Of a stretch of 64,000 bases of DNA, positions 16,104 through 26,126 are shown piece after piece. The notes under the pieces were generated by a model. It worked only from the letters and a program-made list of their open reading frames with translations, had not been told where the DNA came from and ran no database searches. A program made the translations under genes and the position numbers. Where the stretch lies: the NCBI GenBank assembly GCA_016704895.1, contig JADIZG010000008.1, positions 6,001-70,000 of the forward strand, written 5' to 3'. Source of the DNA: Betaproteobacteria bacterium (lineage in GTDB: Bacteria; Pseudomonadota; Gammaproteobacteria; Burkholderiales; Casimicrobiaceae). How positions within the stretch are numbered: position 1 is the stretch's first letter; every line of letters begins with the position of its first letter.

Positions 16104-16430
16104 TCAGCCGCGGTCGAGCAGCGCGCGCTTGTCCTTCACCTGCGCCCACTGCTCGACATCGGCGGGCGGGGACTTCTTCGCGACGATCGGCGGCCAGTGC
16201 TTCGCGAGCTCGGCGTTCAGCGCGGTGAAATCGCGTTGCGCCTTCGGCACGTCGTCCTCGGCGTAGATCGCCTCGACCGGGCACTCGGGCACGCACAGCG
16301 TGCAGTCGATGCATTCGTCCGGGTCGATCACGAGGAAGTTCGGCCCCTCGCGGAACGCGTCGACGGGGCACACGTCGACGCAGTCGGTGTGCTTGCACTT
16401 GATGCAGGCTTCGGTGACGACGTAGGTCAT
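16104..16430 (-). CDS. fdxA: 7Fe/8Fe ferredoxin (FdxA type)
   Basis: The protein has 108 residues. Two cluster motifs are seen: Cys9, Cys12, Cys17, Cys21 (ACIKCKHTDCVDVCPVD) and Cys40, Cys43, Cys46, Cys50 (ECIDCTLCVPECPVEA). The C-terminal extension of about 50 residues (DFTALNAELAKHWPPI) is typical of FdxA, whose first motif usually holds a [3Fe-4S] cluster. The ATG overlaps the stop of the ferredoxin reductase gene, so the reductase and its probable electron partner are co-translated. Confidence 0.92.
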   Translation of the reverse strand: MTYVVTEACIKCKHTDCVDVCPVDAFREGPNFLVIDPDECIDCTLCVPECPVEAIYAEDDVPKAQRDFTALNAELAKHWPPIVAKKSPPADVEQWAQVKDKRALLDRG

Positions 16431-17315
16431 GGCGTGATCGCTCCCGGGCCCGCCGTGGCGCCCGCCACGCCCGGCGGGTTCTGCCAGTAGTTCTCGAAGG
16501 TCATCTGCCCCGGCGCGTTGCGTCGCACGGGCGCGAAGCCGCGGGCGGCCAGCACGCGACGCACGTCGCGCGACATCGACGGGTTGCCGCAGGTCAACAC
16601 GCGCGAGCGGGCAGCGTCGATCGGGAGGCCGGCGGCCGCGGCGAGCCTGCCGTCCTCGATCATGGCGGGGATGCGCGCGTCGAGCGCCGTCGCGCCCGGC
16701 TCGCGGGTCGCGACGGGGAGGTAGGTCAGCCGGGCGGTTCCCGGTGCGGCGGATGGCGCGCGAGCGAGCGCATCGATCGGGGCTGCCGGCGCGAGTTCCG
16801 CCGCCAGTCGGACGCTGTGGACGACGACGATGCGCTCGAACGACGTCCACACGCGCGGCTCGCGCAGGATCGACAGGAACGGGGCGATGCCGGTGCCCGT
16901 CGCGAGCATCCACAGGTCGGGACCGGGCGCGAGTCCGTCGACGGTGAGGAAGCCGTAGCTCGTCCGGTCGACGTACGCGTCGTCGCCCGGCGCGCAACTC
17001 GCGAGGCGCGCGGAGAGCTCGCCGTCCGGCACCAGCGTGCAGACGAACTCCAGGTGCGGAGTCGGTCGTGGCCGAGGCGATCGACAGCGGCCGCGTCGCG
17101 ATCGCCCCGTCCGCGCCGGCAAGGCCGAGCCGCGCGTAGTGGCCTGCCGTGAACCGGTACGCGGGATCGCGCGTGACGCGGACCGATACCAGCGCATCGG
17201 TCCATCGGCGGACCGAGATCACCGACTGCCTCGTTGCCTTCGACGGGGGCGGCGGCGACGCCGCCTCCGGCGCGGACGCCGGCAGATCGGCGGGCAGGTC
17301 GTGCAGAGCGTTCAC
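16427..17315 (-). CDS. fpr: Ferredoxin-NADP reductase (Fpr type); frame break near 17050
   Basis: The first frame from GTG 17315 gives the FAD domain (SVISVRRWTDALVSVRVTRD, YRFTAGHYARLGL, ATRPLSIASATTDSAPG). The adjacent frame continues with LEFVCTLVPDGELSARLASC, YGFLTVD, WMLATGTGIAPFLSIL (NADP-binding) and VLTCGNPSMSRDVRRVLAARGF. It ends near GQMTFENYW. One base change at about 17045-17060 joins the two, giving about 296 residues, which is close to the usual size plus an N-terminal extension of 30 or so. The enzyme exchanges electrons between NADPH and ferredoxin or flavodoxin. The downstream fdxA is the obvious partner. Confidence 0.85.
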
Positions 17316-17342
17316 GAGGGCCGGTCGGCGAGGGAGGCGGCG

Positions 17343-17642
17343 TCAGTGATTGCAGTTGCAGCCGCGCGGCTCCGGAATCGCGGCCGGCGCGGCACCGACC
17401 TTGCCGATCGCCACGCGCCAGACCTCGGGCCCCTGCTCGAGGTACTCCCAGCTGAACTCGGCCTGCGACTCGGCCTTGAACTGGTAGTAGAGCGGCTTCG
17501 GGTCGTGGTCGTTGACGAGCTCCAGGGACTCGCCCGGCGCCAGCGCGTCGAACTTGCCGAAGATCAGCGGATGGCGGTCGCGCGGTGCGATCGTGCGGAC
17601 GTCGAGGGTGGTTCGGGGGGTGGCGGGGGCGGTCGTGGTCAT
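17343..17642 (-). CDS. DUF2249 protein with GCNCNH tail
   Basis: The protein has 99 residues from ATG 17642. The family pattern RHPLIFGKFDALAPGESLELVNDHDPKPLYYQF…FSWEYLEQGPEVWRVAIGK is complete. The C-terminus ends in PRGCNCNH, two Cys and a His that could bind a metal. It is the promoter-proximal gene of the cluster divergent from nsrR, with the NsrR-like palindrome about 90 bp upstream. NO-linked function is inferred from that context. Confidence 0.87.
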   Translation of the reverse strand: MTTTAPATPRTTLDVRTIAPRDRHPLIFGKFDALAPGESLELVNDHDPKPLYYQFKAESQAEFSWEYLEQGPEVWRVAIGKVGAAPAAIPEPRGCNCNH

Positions 17643-17730
17643 GGCGGCTCCTGGAAAGGGTCGGCGCTGGCGTCCATCCCGAGGCCGGCGCCGCGAGAGC
17701 GCCGGTGCCGGGGTGGCCGGCTCGGTTTAT

Positions 17731-17753
17731 AAGAGGTATTATGAATACATGTT
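17731..17753. promoter_or_regulatory. NsrR-type operator between nsrR and DUF2249-fpr-fdxA
   Basis: AAGAGGTATTATGAATACATGTT is an imperfect 23-bp palindrome matching the published NsrR pattern (AAGATGYATTT, one base, then its inverse). It is the only A+T-rich stretch in this intergenic region and sits between divergent starts at 17642 and 17814. Confidence 0.75.
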
Positions 17754-17813
17754 AATCGTAGCAGCCCGCCCGGTCAAAAGCAATATCTCGTCTACATCTT
17801 TGAAGCGACCCCC

Positions 17814-18299
17814 ATGCGCCTGACCTCGTTCTCCGACTACACGCTCCGGGTGCTCATGTACCTGGCGCTCGAACGGGACCGCCTCGCGACGATTCCCGAG
17901 ATCGCCGCCGCGTACGGCGTGTCGAGAAACCACCTGATGAAAGTGGTCCACCAGCTCGGCCAGGCCGGCGTGATCGAGACCGTCCGGGGGAAGGGCGGCG
18001 GGCTCCGCCTCGCGCGCGAGCCCGGCGCGATCCGCATCGGCGCGATCGTGCGGGAGGCGGAAGGGGCGGGGCCGATCGTCGAGTGTCTCTCGCACGGCGC
18101 GAGCACCTGCCCGATCACGCCGGTGTGCAGGCTGTCGCGCGTGCTCGTCGAAGGCTTCGACGCGCTCTACGACCACCTCGACCGCTACACGCTCGCCGAC
18201 CTCGTCGGCAATCGTCGTGCGCTCTCCTCCGTGCTCGTGAGCCCTCCGACGTCCGAAGCGAAGCGTAAGTCGACGGCGCGCGCCGCCGCCCGCCGCTGA
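17814..18299 (+). CDS. nsrR: NsrR, nitric-oxide-sensing Rrf2 repressor
   Basis: The protein has 161 residues. The Rrf2 winged helix includes SDYTLRVLMYLAL, IPEIAAAYGVSRNHLMKVVHQL and ETVRGKGGGLRLAREP. Cluster ligands match NsrR: Asp8 plus Cys91, Cys99 and Cys105 (ECLSHGASTCPITPVC). The [Fe-S] cluster is destroyed by NO, which releases the repressor from DNA. A cognate-looking palindrome lies 61 bp upstream, so the regulator probably controls itself and the divergent operon. The C-terminal Lys/Arg/Ala tail is longer than usual. Confidence 0.93.
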   Translation: MRLTSFSDYTLRVLMYLALERDRLATIPEIAAAYGVSRNHLMKVVHQLGQAGVIETVRGKGGGLRLAREPGAIRIGAIVREAEGAGPIVECLSHGASTCPITPVCRLSRVLVEGFDALYDHLDRYTLADLVGNRRALSSVLVSPPTSEAKRKSTARAAARR

Positions 18300-18369
18300 G
18301 CCTTCGGCCGGAAATCGCGATCCGCGCCCGCGCCTGACACCTGGCCGCCGGTCATCGTAGACTCGGGCC

Positions 18370-21272
18370 ATGTCCCTGGCCCTCCTGCTCGCGCTTCCGT
18401 TCATCGGAAGCGCCGTCGCCGCACTGTTGCCCGCGAACGCGCGCAACACGGCCGCGACGTGGGCGGCCGCCGTCTCGTTCACCTGCGCGGCCGGGCTCGC
18501 GTCGATGTTCCCGGCGGTCCGCGACGGCGGCGTCGTCCGCGAGGCGTGGCGCTGGCTGCCCTCGGCGGGCCTCGACGCGGTGATCCGGGTCGACGGCTTC
18601 GCGTGGATGTTCGGGATGCTGGTGACCGGCATCGGCACGCTGGTGGCGGTCTACGCGCGCTACTACCTGTCGCCGACGGACCCGGTGCCGCGCTTCTTCT
18701 CGTTCTTCCTCGCGTTCCTCGGCGCGATGCTGGGCGTCGTGCTGTCGGGAAGCCTGATCCAGCTCGTCTTCTTCTGGGAGCTGACGAGCCTCTTCTCGTT
18801 CCTGCTGATCGGCTACTGGCACCACCGCGCCGACGCGCGACGCGGGGCGCGCATGGCGCTCGTCGTCACCGGCGCCGGGGGCTTGTGCCTGCTCGCGGGC
18901 GTGCTGGTGCTCGGGCCGCATCGCCGGCAGCTACGACCTCGACGCGGTGCTCGCCGCCGGCGACCGCGTACGCGCGCACGAGCTCTACCCGGTGGCGCTC
19001 GCGCTCGTCCTGCTGGGCGCGCTCACCAAGAGCGCCCAGTTCCCGTTCCACTTCTGGCTGCCGCACGCGATGGCGGCGCCCACGCCGGTGTCGGCGTTCC
19101 TGCACTCGGCGACGATGGTCAAGGCCGGCGTGTTCCTGCTCGCGCGGCTGTGGCCGGTCCTCGCGGGCACGGAGGCGTGGTTCTGGATCGTGACCGGCGC
19201 CGGGGCGTGCACGCTGCTCCTGGGGTCGTATCTCGCGATGTTCCAGAACGACCTGAAGCGCCTGCTCGCCTACTCGACGATCAGCCACCTCGGCCTGATC
19301 ACGCTGCTCCTCGGCCTCAACAGCCCGCTCGCCGCGGTGGCGGCGGTCTTCCACGTGATGAACCATGCGACGTTCAAGGCGTCGCTCTTCATGGCGGCCG
19401 GCATCGTCGACCACGAGACCGGGACCCGGGACATCCGGCGCCTGCACGGGCTCTACCGCGTGATGCCGATCACCGGGACGCTGGCGCTGGTGGCGAGCGC
19501 CGCGATGGCCGGCGTGCCGCTCCTGAACGGATTCCTGTCGAAGGAGATGTTCTTCGCGGAGACCGTGTTCCTCTCGGCGCATCCCGGCGTCGAGTTCGCG
19601 CTGCCGGTCGTCGCCACGCTGGCCGGGCTCTTCGCGGTCGTCTACGCGCTTCGCTTCTCGGTCGACATCTTCTTCGGCCCCCGGTCGCGCGACCTGCCGC
19701 GCGAGCCGCACGAGCCGGTGCGCTGGATGCGCGTGCCGATCGAGCTCCTGGTGCTCGCCTGCCTCGTCGTCGGGATCGCGCCTGCGTGGTCGGTCGGGCC
19801 CTTCCTCGACGCCGCGGCGCGTCCGGTGGTCGGCGGCACGCTGCCCGAGTTCAGCCTCGCGATCTGGCACGGCTTCAACGCCCCGCTGGGGATGAGCCTC
19901 GTCGCGACCGCCGGCGGCATCGTGGCTTACCTGCTGCTGAAGCCGGGGCTCGACGCCGACCGCTACGACCGCATTCCCGTCGTCGGACGCCTCGACGGGC
20001 GACGTGCGTTCGTGCGCGTCCTCGCTTTCGCGACGGATCTCGCACGGAAGGGCGTCAAGGCCGCCGGCACGCGGCGCCTGCAGACGCAGATGGCGTGGCT
20101 CGTCGTTGCCGCGCTGGCCGCAGCGCTGGCCGCGGCGTCGGGCCACGACTTCGGCTGGGGCGACCGGCCGCGCGTCCCGGCGTCGCCCGAGTTCGTGCTG
20201 CTGTGGACGATCGGCATCGCGTGCGCGCTGGGCGCCGCCGTGCAGGGGAAGTTCCACCGCCTCGCGGCGCTCACGATGATGGCGGGCGCGGGGCTCGTCA
20301 CCTGCCTGACGTTCGTCTGGTTCTCGGCGCCGGACCTCGCGCTGACGCAGCTCGCGGTCGAGGTCGTGACGACGGTGCTGTTCCTGCTGGGTCTGCGCTG
20401 GCTGCCCAAGCGCGTGCCGTGGGCCGCGCGCTCGGACGCCCGGGCGCGCCTGCGGCGGTCGCGCGATCTGTCTGATCTCGGTCGCCGCAGGCGGCGGGCT
20501 CGCCGCGCTCTCCTACGCGATGCTCACGCGGTCCGCACCGCAGAGCATCTCGCCCTTCTTCCTCTCCCGCGCGCTGCCCGAGGGGGGCGGCACCAACGTC
20601 GTCAACGTGATGCTCGTCGATTTCCGCGCGCTCGACACGATGGGCGAGATCACCGTGCTGGGCGCGGTGGCGCTGACCGTCTACGCGCTGCTGCGGCGCT
20701 TCCGCCCCCCGCGCGAGAGCGTGGCGCCGCCGAGTCAGCAGCGCGCGATTCCCGACGACCTCCAGACCGATCTCGTCAACCCGCGCACGGCGAAGGACAC
20801 CGCGGTGGGCTACCTGGCGGTCCCGGCGGTGCTCGCTCGCCTGATGCTGCCGATCGCGGGACTCGTCGCGGTCCACCTGTTCATGCGCGGCCACAACCTG
20901 CCGGGCGGCGGATTCGTGGCCGGGCTGGTCGTCGCGATCGCGCTCATCGCGCAGTACATGGTCGCCGGCGCGCAGTGGGTCGAGGCGCGCATGAATCCGC
21001 ATCCGGCGCGGTGGATCGCGGCGGGGCTCGCGATCGTCGCGGCGACCGGCCTGGGCTCGCTCGCGTGGGGATATCCGTTCCTGACCACGCACACGGCGCA
21101 CTTCACTCTGCCGGTCGTCGGCGAGATTCACGTGCCGAGCGCGATCCTGTTCGACCTCGGCGTGTTCTCGACGGTGATCGGCGCGACGCTGCTGACGCTG
21201 ATCGCGATCGCGCACCAGTCGATCCGTGCGCATCGGCAGGACGCGCCGGCAGCGCCCTCCGGGGGCGCGTGA
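18370..21272 (+). CDS. mrpA: Mrp/Pha antiporter subunit A (A+B fusion type); two frame breaks
   Basis: The three frames together give about 967 residues, as expected for PhaA-type subunits with the MrpB domain fused at the C-terminus. Frame 1 (18370 to about 18915) has the N-terminal helices and FFWELTSLFSFLLIGYW. Frame 2 (to about 20460) holds the proton-pumping NuoL-like core (TKSAQFPFHFWLPHAMAAPT, FHVMNHATFKASLFM). Frame 3 (to 21272) has PEGGGTNVVNVMLVDFRALDT and the MrpB part with GHNLPGGGFVAGL. The first break lies in CTCGGGCCGC and the second at about 20458-20466. The subunit exchanges cytosolic Na+ for H+ as part of a multi-subunit membrane complex. Confidence 0.9.
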
Positions 21273-21661
21273 TGGAGATCGTCTTCTCGCTCGCGGTGGG
21301 CGTGCTCGGCGGCTCGGGCGTGTGGCTCCTGCTGCGCCCGCGCACGTTCCAGGTGATCCTGGGCCTGTCGCTCGTCTCGTTCGCGGTGAACCTGTTCATC
21401 TTCAGCATGGGGAGCCTGTCGATCGACGCCGAGCCGATCGTGAGGCCGGGGGTGCCGCCGGATCTGCTGCACTACACCGATCCGATGCCGCAGGCGCTCG
21501 TGCTGACCGCGATCGTCATCGGCTTCGCGATGACCGCGCTGTTCCTCGTCGTGCTGCTCGCCTCGCGCGGGCTCACCGGCACCGATCACGTCGACGGCGT
21601 CGAGGCCGGGAAGCCGGACGCCGAAGGCGCGTCGCAGGCGCCGCCCCGGGAGGCGCGATGA
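21272..21661 (+). CDS. mrpC: Mrp antiporter subunit C
   Basis: The 129-residue NuoK-like membrane protein has three transmembrane helices. The motif GGSGVWLLLRPRTFQVILGLSLVSFAVNLFIFSMG and DPMPQALVLTAIVIGFAMTALFLV identify MrpC/PhaC of the antiporter. The ATG overlaps the stop of subunit A and its stop overlaps the next start, so translation is coupled. Confidence 0.93.
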   Translation: MEIVFSLAVGVLGGSGVWLLLRPRTFQVILGLSLVSFAVNLFIFSMGSLSIDAEPIVRPGVPPDLLHYTDPMPQALVLTAIVIGFAMTALFLVVLLASRGLTGTDHVDGVEAGKPDAEGASQAPPREAR

Positions 21662-23368
21662 CCGACTGGATCGAGCGTGCGATGCCGCACCTGATCGTCG
21701 CGCCGATCGTGCTGCCGCTGGTCGCCGCCGCGCTGATGCTGGCGCTGGGCGAACGCAGGCGCGTCGCCCGCGCGCTCGTGAACGTCCTGGCGAGCGGCGC
21801 CTGCCTCGTGGTTGCGGTGGCGCTCGCCCTCTGGGTCGACCGCCAGGGCGCCCCGGAGGCGCTCGGCGTCTACCTGCCGTCGAACTGGCCGGTGCCGTTC
21901 GGCATCGTGCTCGTCGTCGACAGGCTCAGTGCGATGATGCTCGTGCTGACCGCGGTCCTGGGCGTTGCGGCCGTGCTCTACTCGACCGCCCGCTGGCATC
22001 GCGCGGGCGTCCACTTCCATCCGCTGTTCCAGATCCAGCTGATGGGGCTCAACGGCGCGTTCCTCACGGCCGACCTGTTCAACCTGTTCGTGTTCTTCGA
22101 AGTGATGCTCGCCGCCTCGTACGGGCTGCTGCTCCACGGCTCGGGGACGGCGCGCGTGCGCTCGGGCCTGCACTACATCGCGGTCAACCTGCTCGCCTCG
22201 GCGCTGTTCCTCGTCGGCGTCGCGATGCTCTACGGCGTGACCGGCACGCTCGCGATGGCCGACATGGCGCAGAAGCTCGCGGCGATCCCGGCGGCGGATC
22301 GCGGCCTGCTGCATGCGGGCGTCGCCATCCTCGCGGTGGCCTTCCTCGCGAAGGCCGCGATGTGGCCGCTCGGCTTCTGGCTCGTGCCCGCGTACTCGGC
22401 GGCGAGCGCGCCGGCCGCGGCGATGTTCGCGATCATGACCAAGGTGGGCGTCTACGCGGTGGTCCGCGTGTGGACGCTCTTCTTTCCGTCCGACGGAGCG
22501 TCGTCGGCGTTCGGCGCCGACGCGCTCGTGGCGGGCGGCCTCGTCACGCTGGCGTTCGGATCGCTCGGCATCATGGCCGCGCAGCGGCTCGGACGGCTCG
22601 CGGGCTACTCGGTGATCGTCTCGTCGGGCACGCTGCTCGCGGCGACCGGCTTCGGCGTCCCGGCCCTCACCGGTGGCGCGCTCTATTACCTCGCGAGCTC
22701 GACGCTCGCGGTTTCCGCGCTCTACCTGCTGGTCGAACTGGTCGAGCGGGCACGCTCGGTCGAGGTCGCGGCGACGGACGAGGAAGCGGAGGAGGACTAT
22801 CCGCTGCCGTTCGCGCTCGAGCGCCTCGAGCTGCCGCAGGGCGTGAACCTCGACGACGACGAGGAGGCGCTCGTCGGCAAGACCTTCCCGGCCGCGACGG
22901 TGTTCCTCGGCCTCTCGTTCATCGCCTGCGCGCTGCTGATCGCGGGATTGCCGCCGCTCTCCGGTTTCGTCGCGAAGGTCGCGATGCTCGCGGTGCTGCT
23001 CGGCCCGGCGGGCCCCGGCGTCGCGGCCGCATCGACGGTATCCCCGGCGGAGTGGGCGCTCGTCGCGGCGCTGATCGGTTCCGGGCTCCTCTCGATGATC
23101 GCGCTCTCGCGAGCCGGAATTCGCCATTTCTGGGCGCCGCACGATCGCCCGCCGCCGCGCCTGCGCGTGGTCGAATGCGTGCCGATCGCGGCGCTGGTCG
23201 TCGCCTGTGCGGTGCTGACGGTCGGCCGAGCCCGCGCATCGGTACGCGGTCGACACGGCGCAGGCTCTGCACCAGCCTGCCGGCTACATCGACGCGGTGA
23301 TGTCCGCGCGGCCGGTCCCGCCGCCGGCGGCACGCCTGCACGCCGCGGCCCCGATGGATTCGCGATGA
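21658..23368 (+). CDS. mrpD: Mrp antiporter subunit D; frame break near 23222
   Basis: This NuoN/NuoM-like polytopic protein of about 569 residues contains LFQIQLMGLNGAFLTADLFNLFVFFEVML, LAKAAMWPLGFWLVPAYSAASAPAAA (Lys for proton transfer) and GLPPLSGFVAKVAML. Between helices there is an acidic cytoplasmic loop (ATDEEAEEDYPLPF…DDDEEA). At about 23222 the frame changes and the conserved end …EPAHRYAVDTAQALHQPAGYIDAV follows to TGA 23366-23368, overlapping the next start. Confidence 0.92.
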
Positions 23369-23854
23369 AGCGACTGCTCCCCGCGCCGCTGCTGTCGGCA
23401 TCGCTGCTCGTGCTGTGGCTCGTGCTGAATCCGCCGCTCGGGCGCGGGGCAGGCGATGCTCGGCGCGATCGTCGCCGTCGCGCTGCCGGCGATCGCGGCG
23501 CCCCTTCGACCGCTGCGCGTGCGGCTGCGGAGGCGGGGCGCGATCGCGCGACTGATCCTGGTCGTGGGGGACGACGTCCTGCGCTCGAATCTCGACGTCG
23601 CGCGGGGCATCCTCCGACGGCGCGCACGTTCGCCGCAAGGCTCCTTCGTCAGGGTGCCGCTCGAGATCACCGACCCGTCGGCGCTGGCGGCGCTCGCCGT
23701 GATCACGACGGTCGTGCCGGGCACCGTCTGGACCGAGCTCGCGATCGACCACGATGCGGTGCTGCTGCACGTGTTCGACGTCGACGACGAGGCGGCGTTC
23801 GTCGCCGACTTCAAGGCGCGCTACGAGCGCCCGCTCAAGGAGATCTTCGAATGA
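23365..23854 (+). CDS. mrpE: Mrp antiporter subunit E; frame break near 23450
   Basis: The N-terminal frame MKRLLPAPLLSASLLVLWLVLNPPLG continues after a one-base change (in CGCGGGGCAGGCG) as GQAMLGAIVAVALPAIAAPLRPL…ILVVGDDVLRSNLDVARGIL…GSFVRVPLEITDPSALAALAVITTVVPGTVWTEL. This is the standard MrpE sequence pattern, about 163 residues. It is a membrane-anchored subunit with a cytosolic domain. Confidence 0.92.
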
Positions 23855-24129
23855 GCCCACTCTTGTCCGGAGCGATCCTGGCCACGCTCGCCTGCTACGC
23901 CGTCGCGATGGCGCTCGCGGTCGTCCGCCTGCTGCGCGGACCCGGCGCGGAGGACCGCGTCCTGGCGCTGGATTTCCTCTACGTGAACGGCATGCTGACG
24001 ATCCTCGTGCTGGGCATCCGCTACGCGAGCGACATGTACTTCGAGGCGGCGCTGCTGATCGCGCTGGCCGGCTTCGTGAGCTCGGCGGCGCTCGCGAAGT
24101 TCCTGCTGCGCGGCGAGGTGACCGAATGA
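23851..24129 (+). CDS. mrpF: Mrp antiporter subunit F
   Basis: The small 92-residue membrane protein contains VVRLLRGPGAEDRVLALDFLYVNGMLTILVLGIR and ends GFVSSAALAKFLLRGEVTE, the MrpF pattern. Three helices are predicted. ATGA overlaps occur with both neighbours. Confidence 0.93.
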   Translation: MSPLLSGAILATLACYAVAMALAVVRLLRGPGAEDRVLALDFLYVNGMLTILVLGIRYASDMYFEAALLIALAGFVSSAALAKFLLRGEVTE

Positions 24130-24509
24130 CCCGGCCGCCCGGACGCCCGAACGGGAGCGCGCGCATGAACGCGACCGTCCCGCTCTGGATCGAGGCGCTG
24201 GTCGGCGCGCTGCTCGTCGCGAGCGGCATCGCGTCGATCGTGGCGGCGGTCGGCCTCGTGCGCCTGCGGAGCTTCTTCATGCGCATGCACCCGCCGGCGC
24301 TGGCCAGCACGTTCGGCGTCTGGGCGGTCGCGCTGGCGTCGATCGCCTGGTTCTCGGCGCTGGCGTCGCGGCCCGTGCTGCACGCGTGGGTGATCCCGAT
24401 CCTGATGGCGATCACCGTACCGGTGACCACGGCGCTCCTGGCGCGCGCGGCGCTGTTCAGGAAACGGCAGGCGGGCCTGGATGTGCCGCCACCGCTGTCG
24501 AGAACCTGA
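24126..24509 (+). CDS. mrpG: Mrp antiporter subunit G
   Basis: The protein has 127 residues from the overlapping ATG at 24126. An internal Met at 24165 could be the start instead. It carries GALLVASGIASIVAAVGLVRLRSFFMRMHPPALASTFGVWAV, the MrpG signature, and ends with a Lys/Arg-rich tail. It closes the mrpABCDEFG operon. Confidence 0.92.
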   Translation: MTRPPGRPNGSARMNATVPLWIEALVGALLVASGIASIVAAVGLVRLRSFFMRMHPPALASTFGVWAVALASIAWFSALASRPVLHAWVIPILMAITVPVTTALLARAALFRKRQAGLDVPPPLSRT

Positions 24510-24618
24510 GCTGGAAGGTTGCGCGGATTCCCCGGCGGGGGCCGCCGGCGACGTTGCACTCCGCATGGCGATTGTGAGACCGTTGCCTTCGCAGACCGAC
24601 GACACGAAGGGAATCGGC

Positions 24619-26110
24619 ATGGCAGCGACACCGGAAGCGGCGGTGCCGAAGGCGAAGAAGCCTTTCAACATCGGACTGGTCGTGGCGGTGGCCGCGCTGG
24701 CCATCGTCCTGCTGCTTCCTCCCGCCCAGGGTCTCCCGGTCGCCGGGCAGCGCATGCTCGCGGTCTTCTGCTTCGCTGTCGTCATCTGGATCACCGAGGC
24801 GCTCGACTACGCGGTCAGCGCGATCGTGATCGCGGCGCTGATCGCGGTGCTGCTCGGGTTCTCGCCCGACGTCGCGAAGCCGGACACGCTGATGGGCACC
24901 GCGCGCGGGCTGGGCACCGCGGCGAGCGGATTCGCGAACTCGGCGCTCATCCTCGTCGCCGCGGCGCTGTTCCTCGCGGCCGCGATGACGATCACCGGGC
25001 TCGACCGGCGGATCGCGCTTGCCGTGCTCTCGCGCGTGGGCGCGAGGACGAGCCACGTCGTGATCGGCAGCATCGTCGTGGCGACGCTGCTCGCGTTCAT
25101 CGTGCCGAGCGCGACCGCTCGCGCGGCCGCGATCATCCCGATCATGATGGGCATCATCGCGGCGTTCGGCGCGGAGAAGAAGAGCCGCTTCGCCGCGCTG
25201 CTGATGATCACGACGGTCCAGGCGGTGAGCGTCTGGAACGTCGGCATCAAGACCGCGGCCGCGCAGAACATGGTCGCGATCGGCTTCCTGCAGAAGCAGC
25301 TCGGCAAGGACGTGAGCTGGCTCGACTGGTTCGTCGCGGCCGCGCCGTTCTCGCTCGCGCTGTCGATCGGCCTCTACTTCATCATGATGTGGATGCTGCC
25401 GCCCGGAGAGCAGGGACGTTCCGGGGGGCCACGAAGCGGTCGAGAAGTCGCTCGAGGAGATGGGGCCGATGACCGGCGGCGAGAAGCGGCTGCTGGCCGT
25501 GTCGCTCACGCTGCTGGCAGTCTGGTCGACCGAGGGCGTGCTGCACAGGTTCGACAGCTCGACGACGACGGTGATCGCGATCGCGCTCCTGCTGCTGCCC
25601 GGCATCGGCGTGATGGACTGGAAGCGCGCGAATCCGCAGATCCCGTGGGGGACGATCGTGCTGTTCGGCGTCGGCATCAGCCTCGGCACCGCGCTGCTGC
25701 AGACGCAGGCGGCGTCGTGGCTCGCCGGCGTCGCGGTCGCCTGGTTCGGCCTCGCGCACCTGTCGCCGCTCGCGATCCTTGCGGCGATGGGCGCCTTCCT
25801 GATCGTCATCCACCTGGGCTTCGCCAGCGCGACGGCGCTCGCCTCGGCGATGATCCCGATCATCATCGCCGTGCTGCAGAAGGTCGAGACGCCGGGCCTG
25901 AACGTGGTCGGGATGACGCTGCTGCTCCAGTTCGTCGTGAGCTTCGGCTTCATCCTGCCGGTCAACTCGCCGCAGGGGATGGTCGCCTACGGCACCTCGA
26001 CGTTCGAGACGCGCGACTTCATCCGGACCGGCATCGCGATCACGGTCGTCGCGTACGTGCTCACGATCGCGTTCGGCGCGACCTACTGGCGCTGGCTCGG
26101 GTACGCCTGA
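24619..26110 (+). CDS. DASS/SLC13 family anion (dicarboxylate/sulfate) transporter; frame break near 25420
   Basis: The protein starts at ATG 24619 after GAAGGGA. Frame 1 shows AVFCFAVVIWITEALDYAVSAIVIAALIAVLLG, FANSALILVAAALFLAAAMT and FIVPSATARAAAIIPIMMGI, the first half of the DASS inverted repeat. After the CCGGGGGGCC run near 25420, removing one G restores GHEAVEKSLEEMGPMTGGEKRLLA and the second half, including VNSPQGMVAYGTSTF. About 497 residues result. DASS members carry di- or tricarboxylates or sulfate with Na+. Placement next to the Na+/H+ antiporter would support Na+-coupled uptake, which is inferred. Confidence 0.85.
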
Positions 26111-26126
26111 GCGGCGCGTTCGGGCC

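Noticed and set aside
18915..20460. Programmed ribosomal frameshifting in mrpA
   Set aside because: No slippery heptamer with downstream structure is evident, and similar breaks occur in unrelated genes throughout the window.
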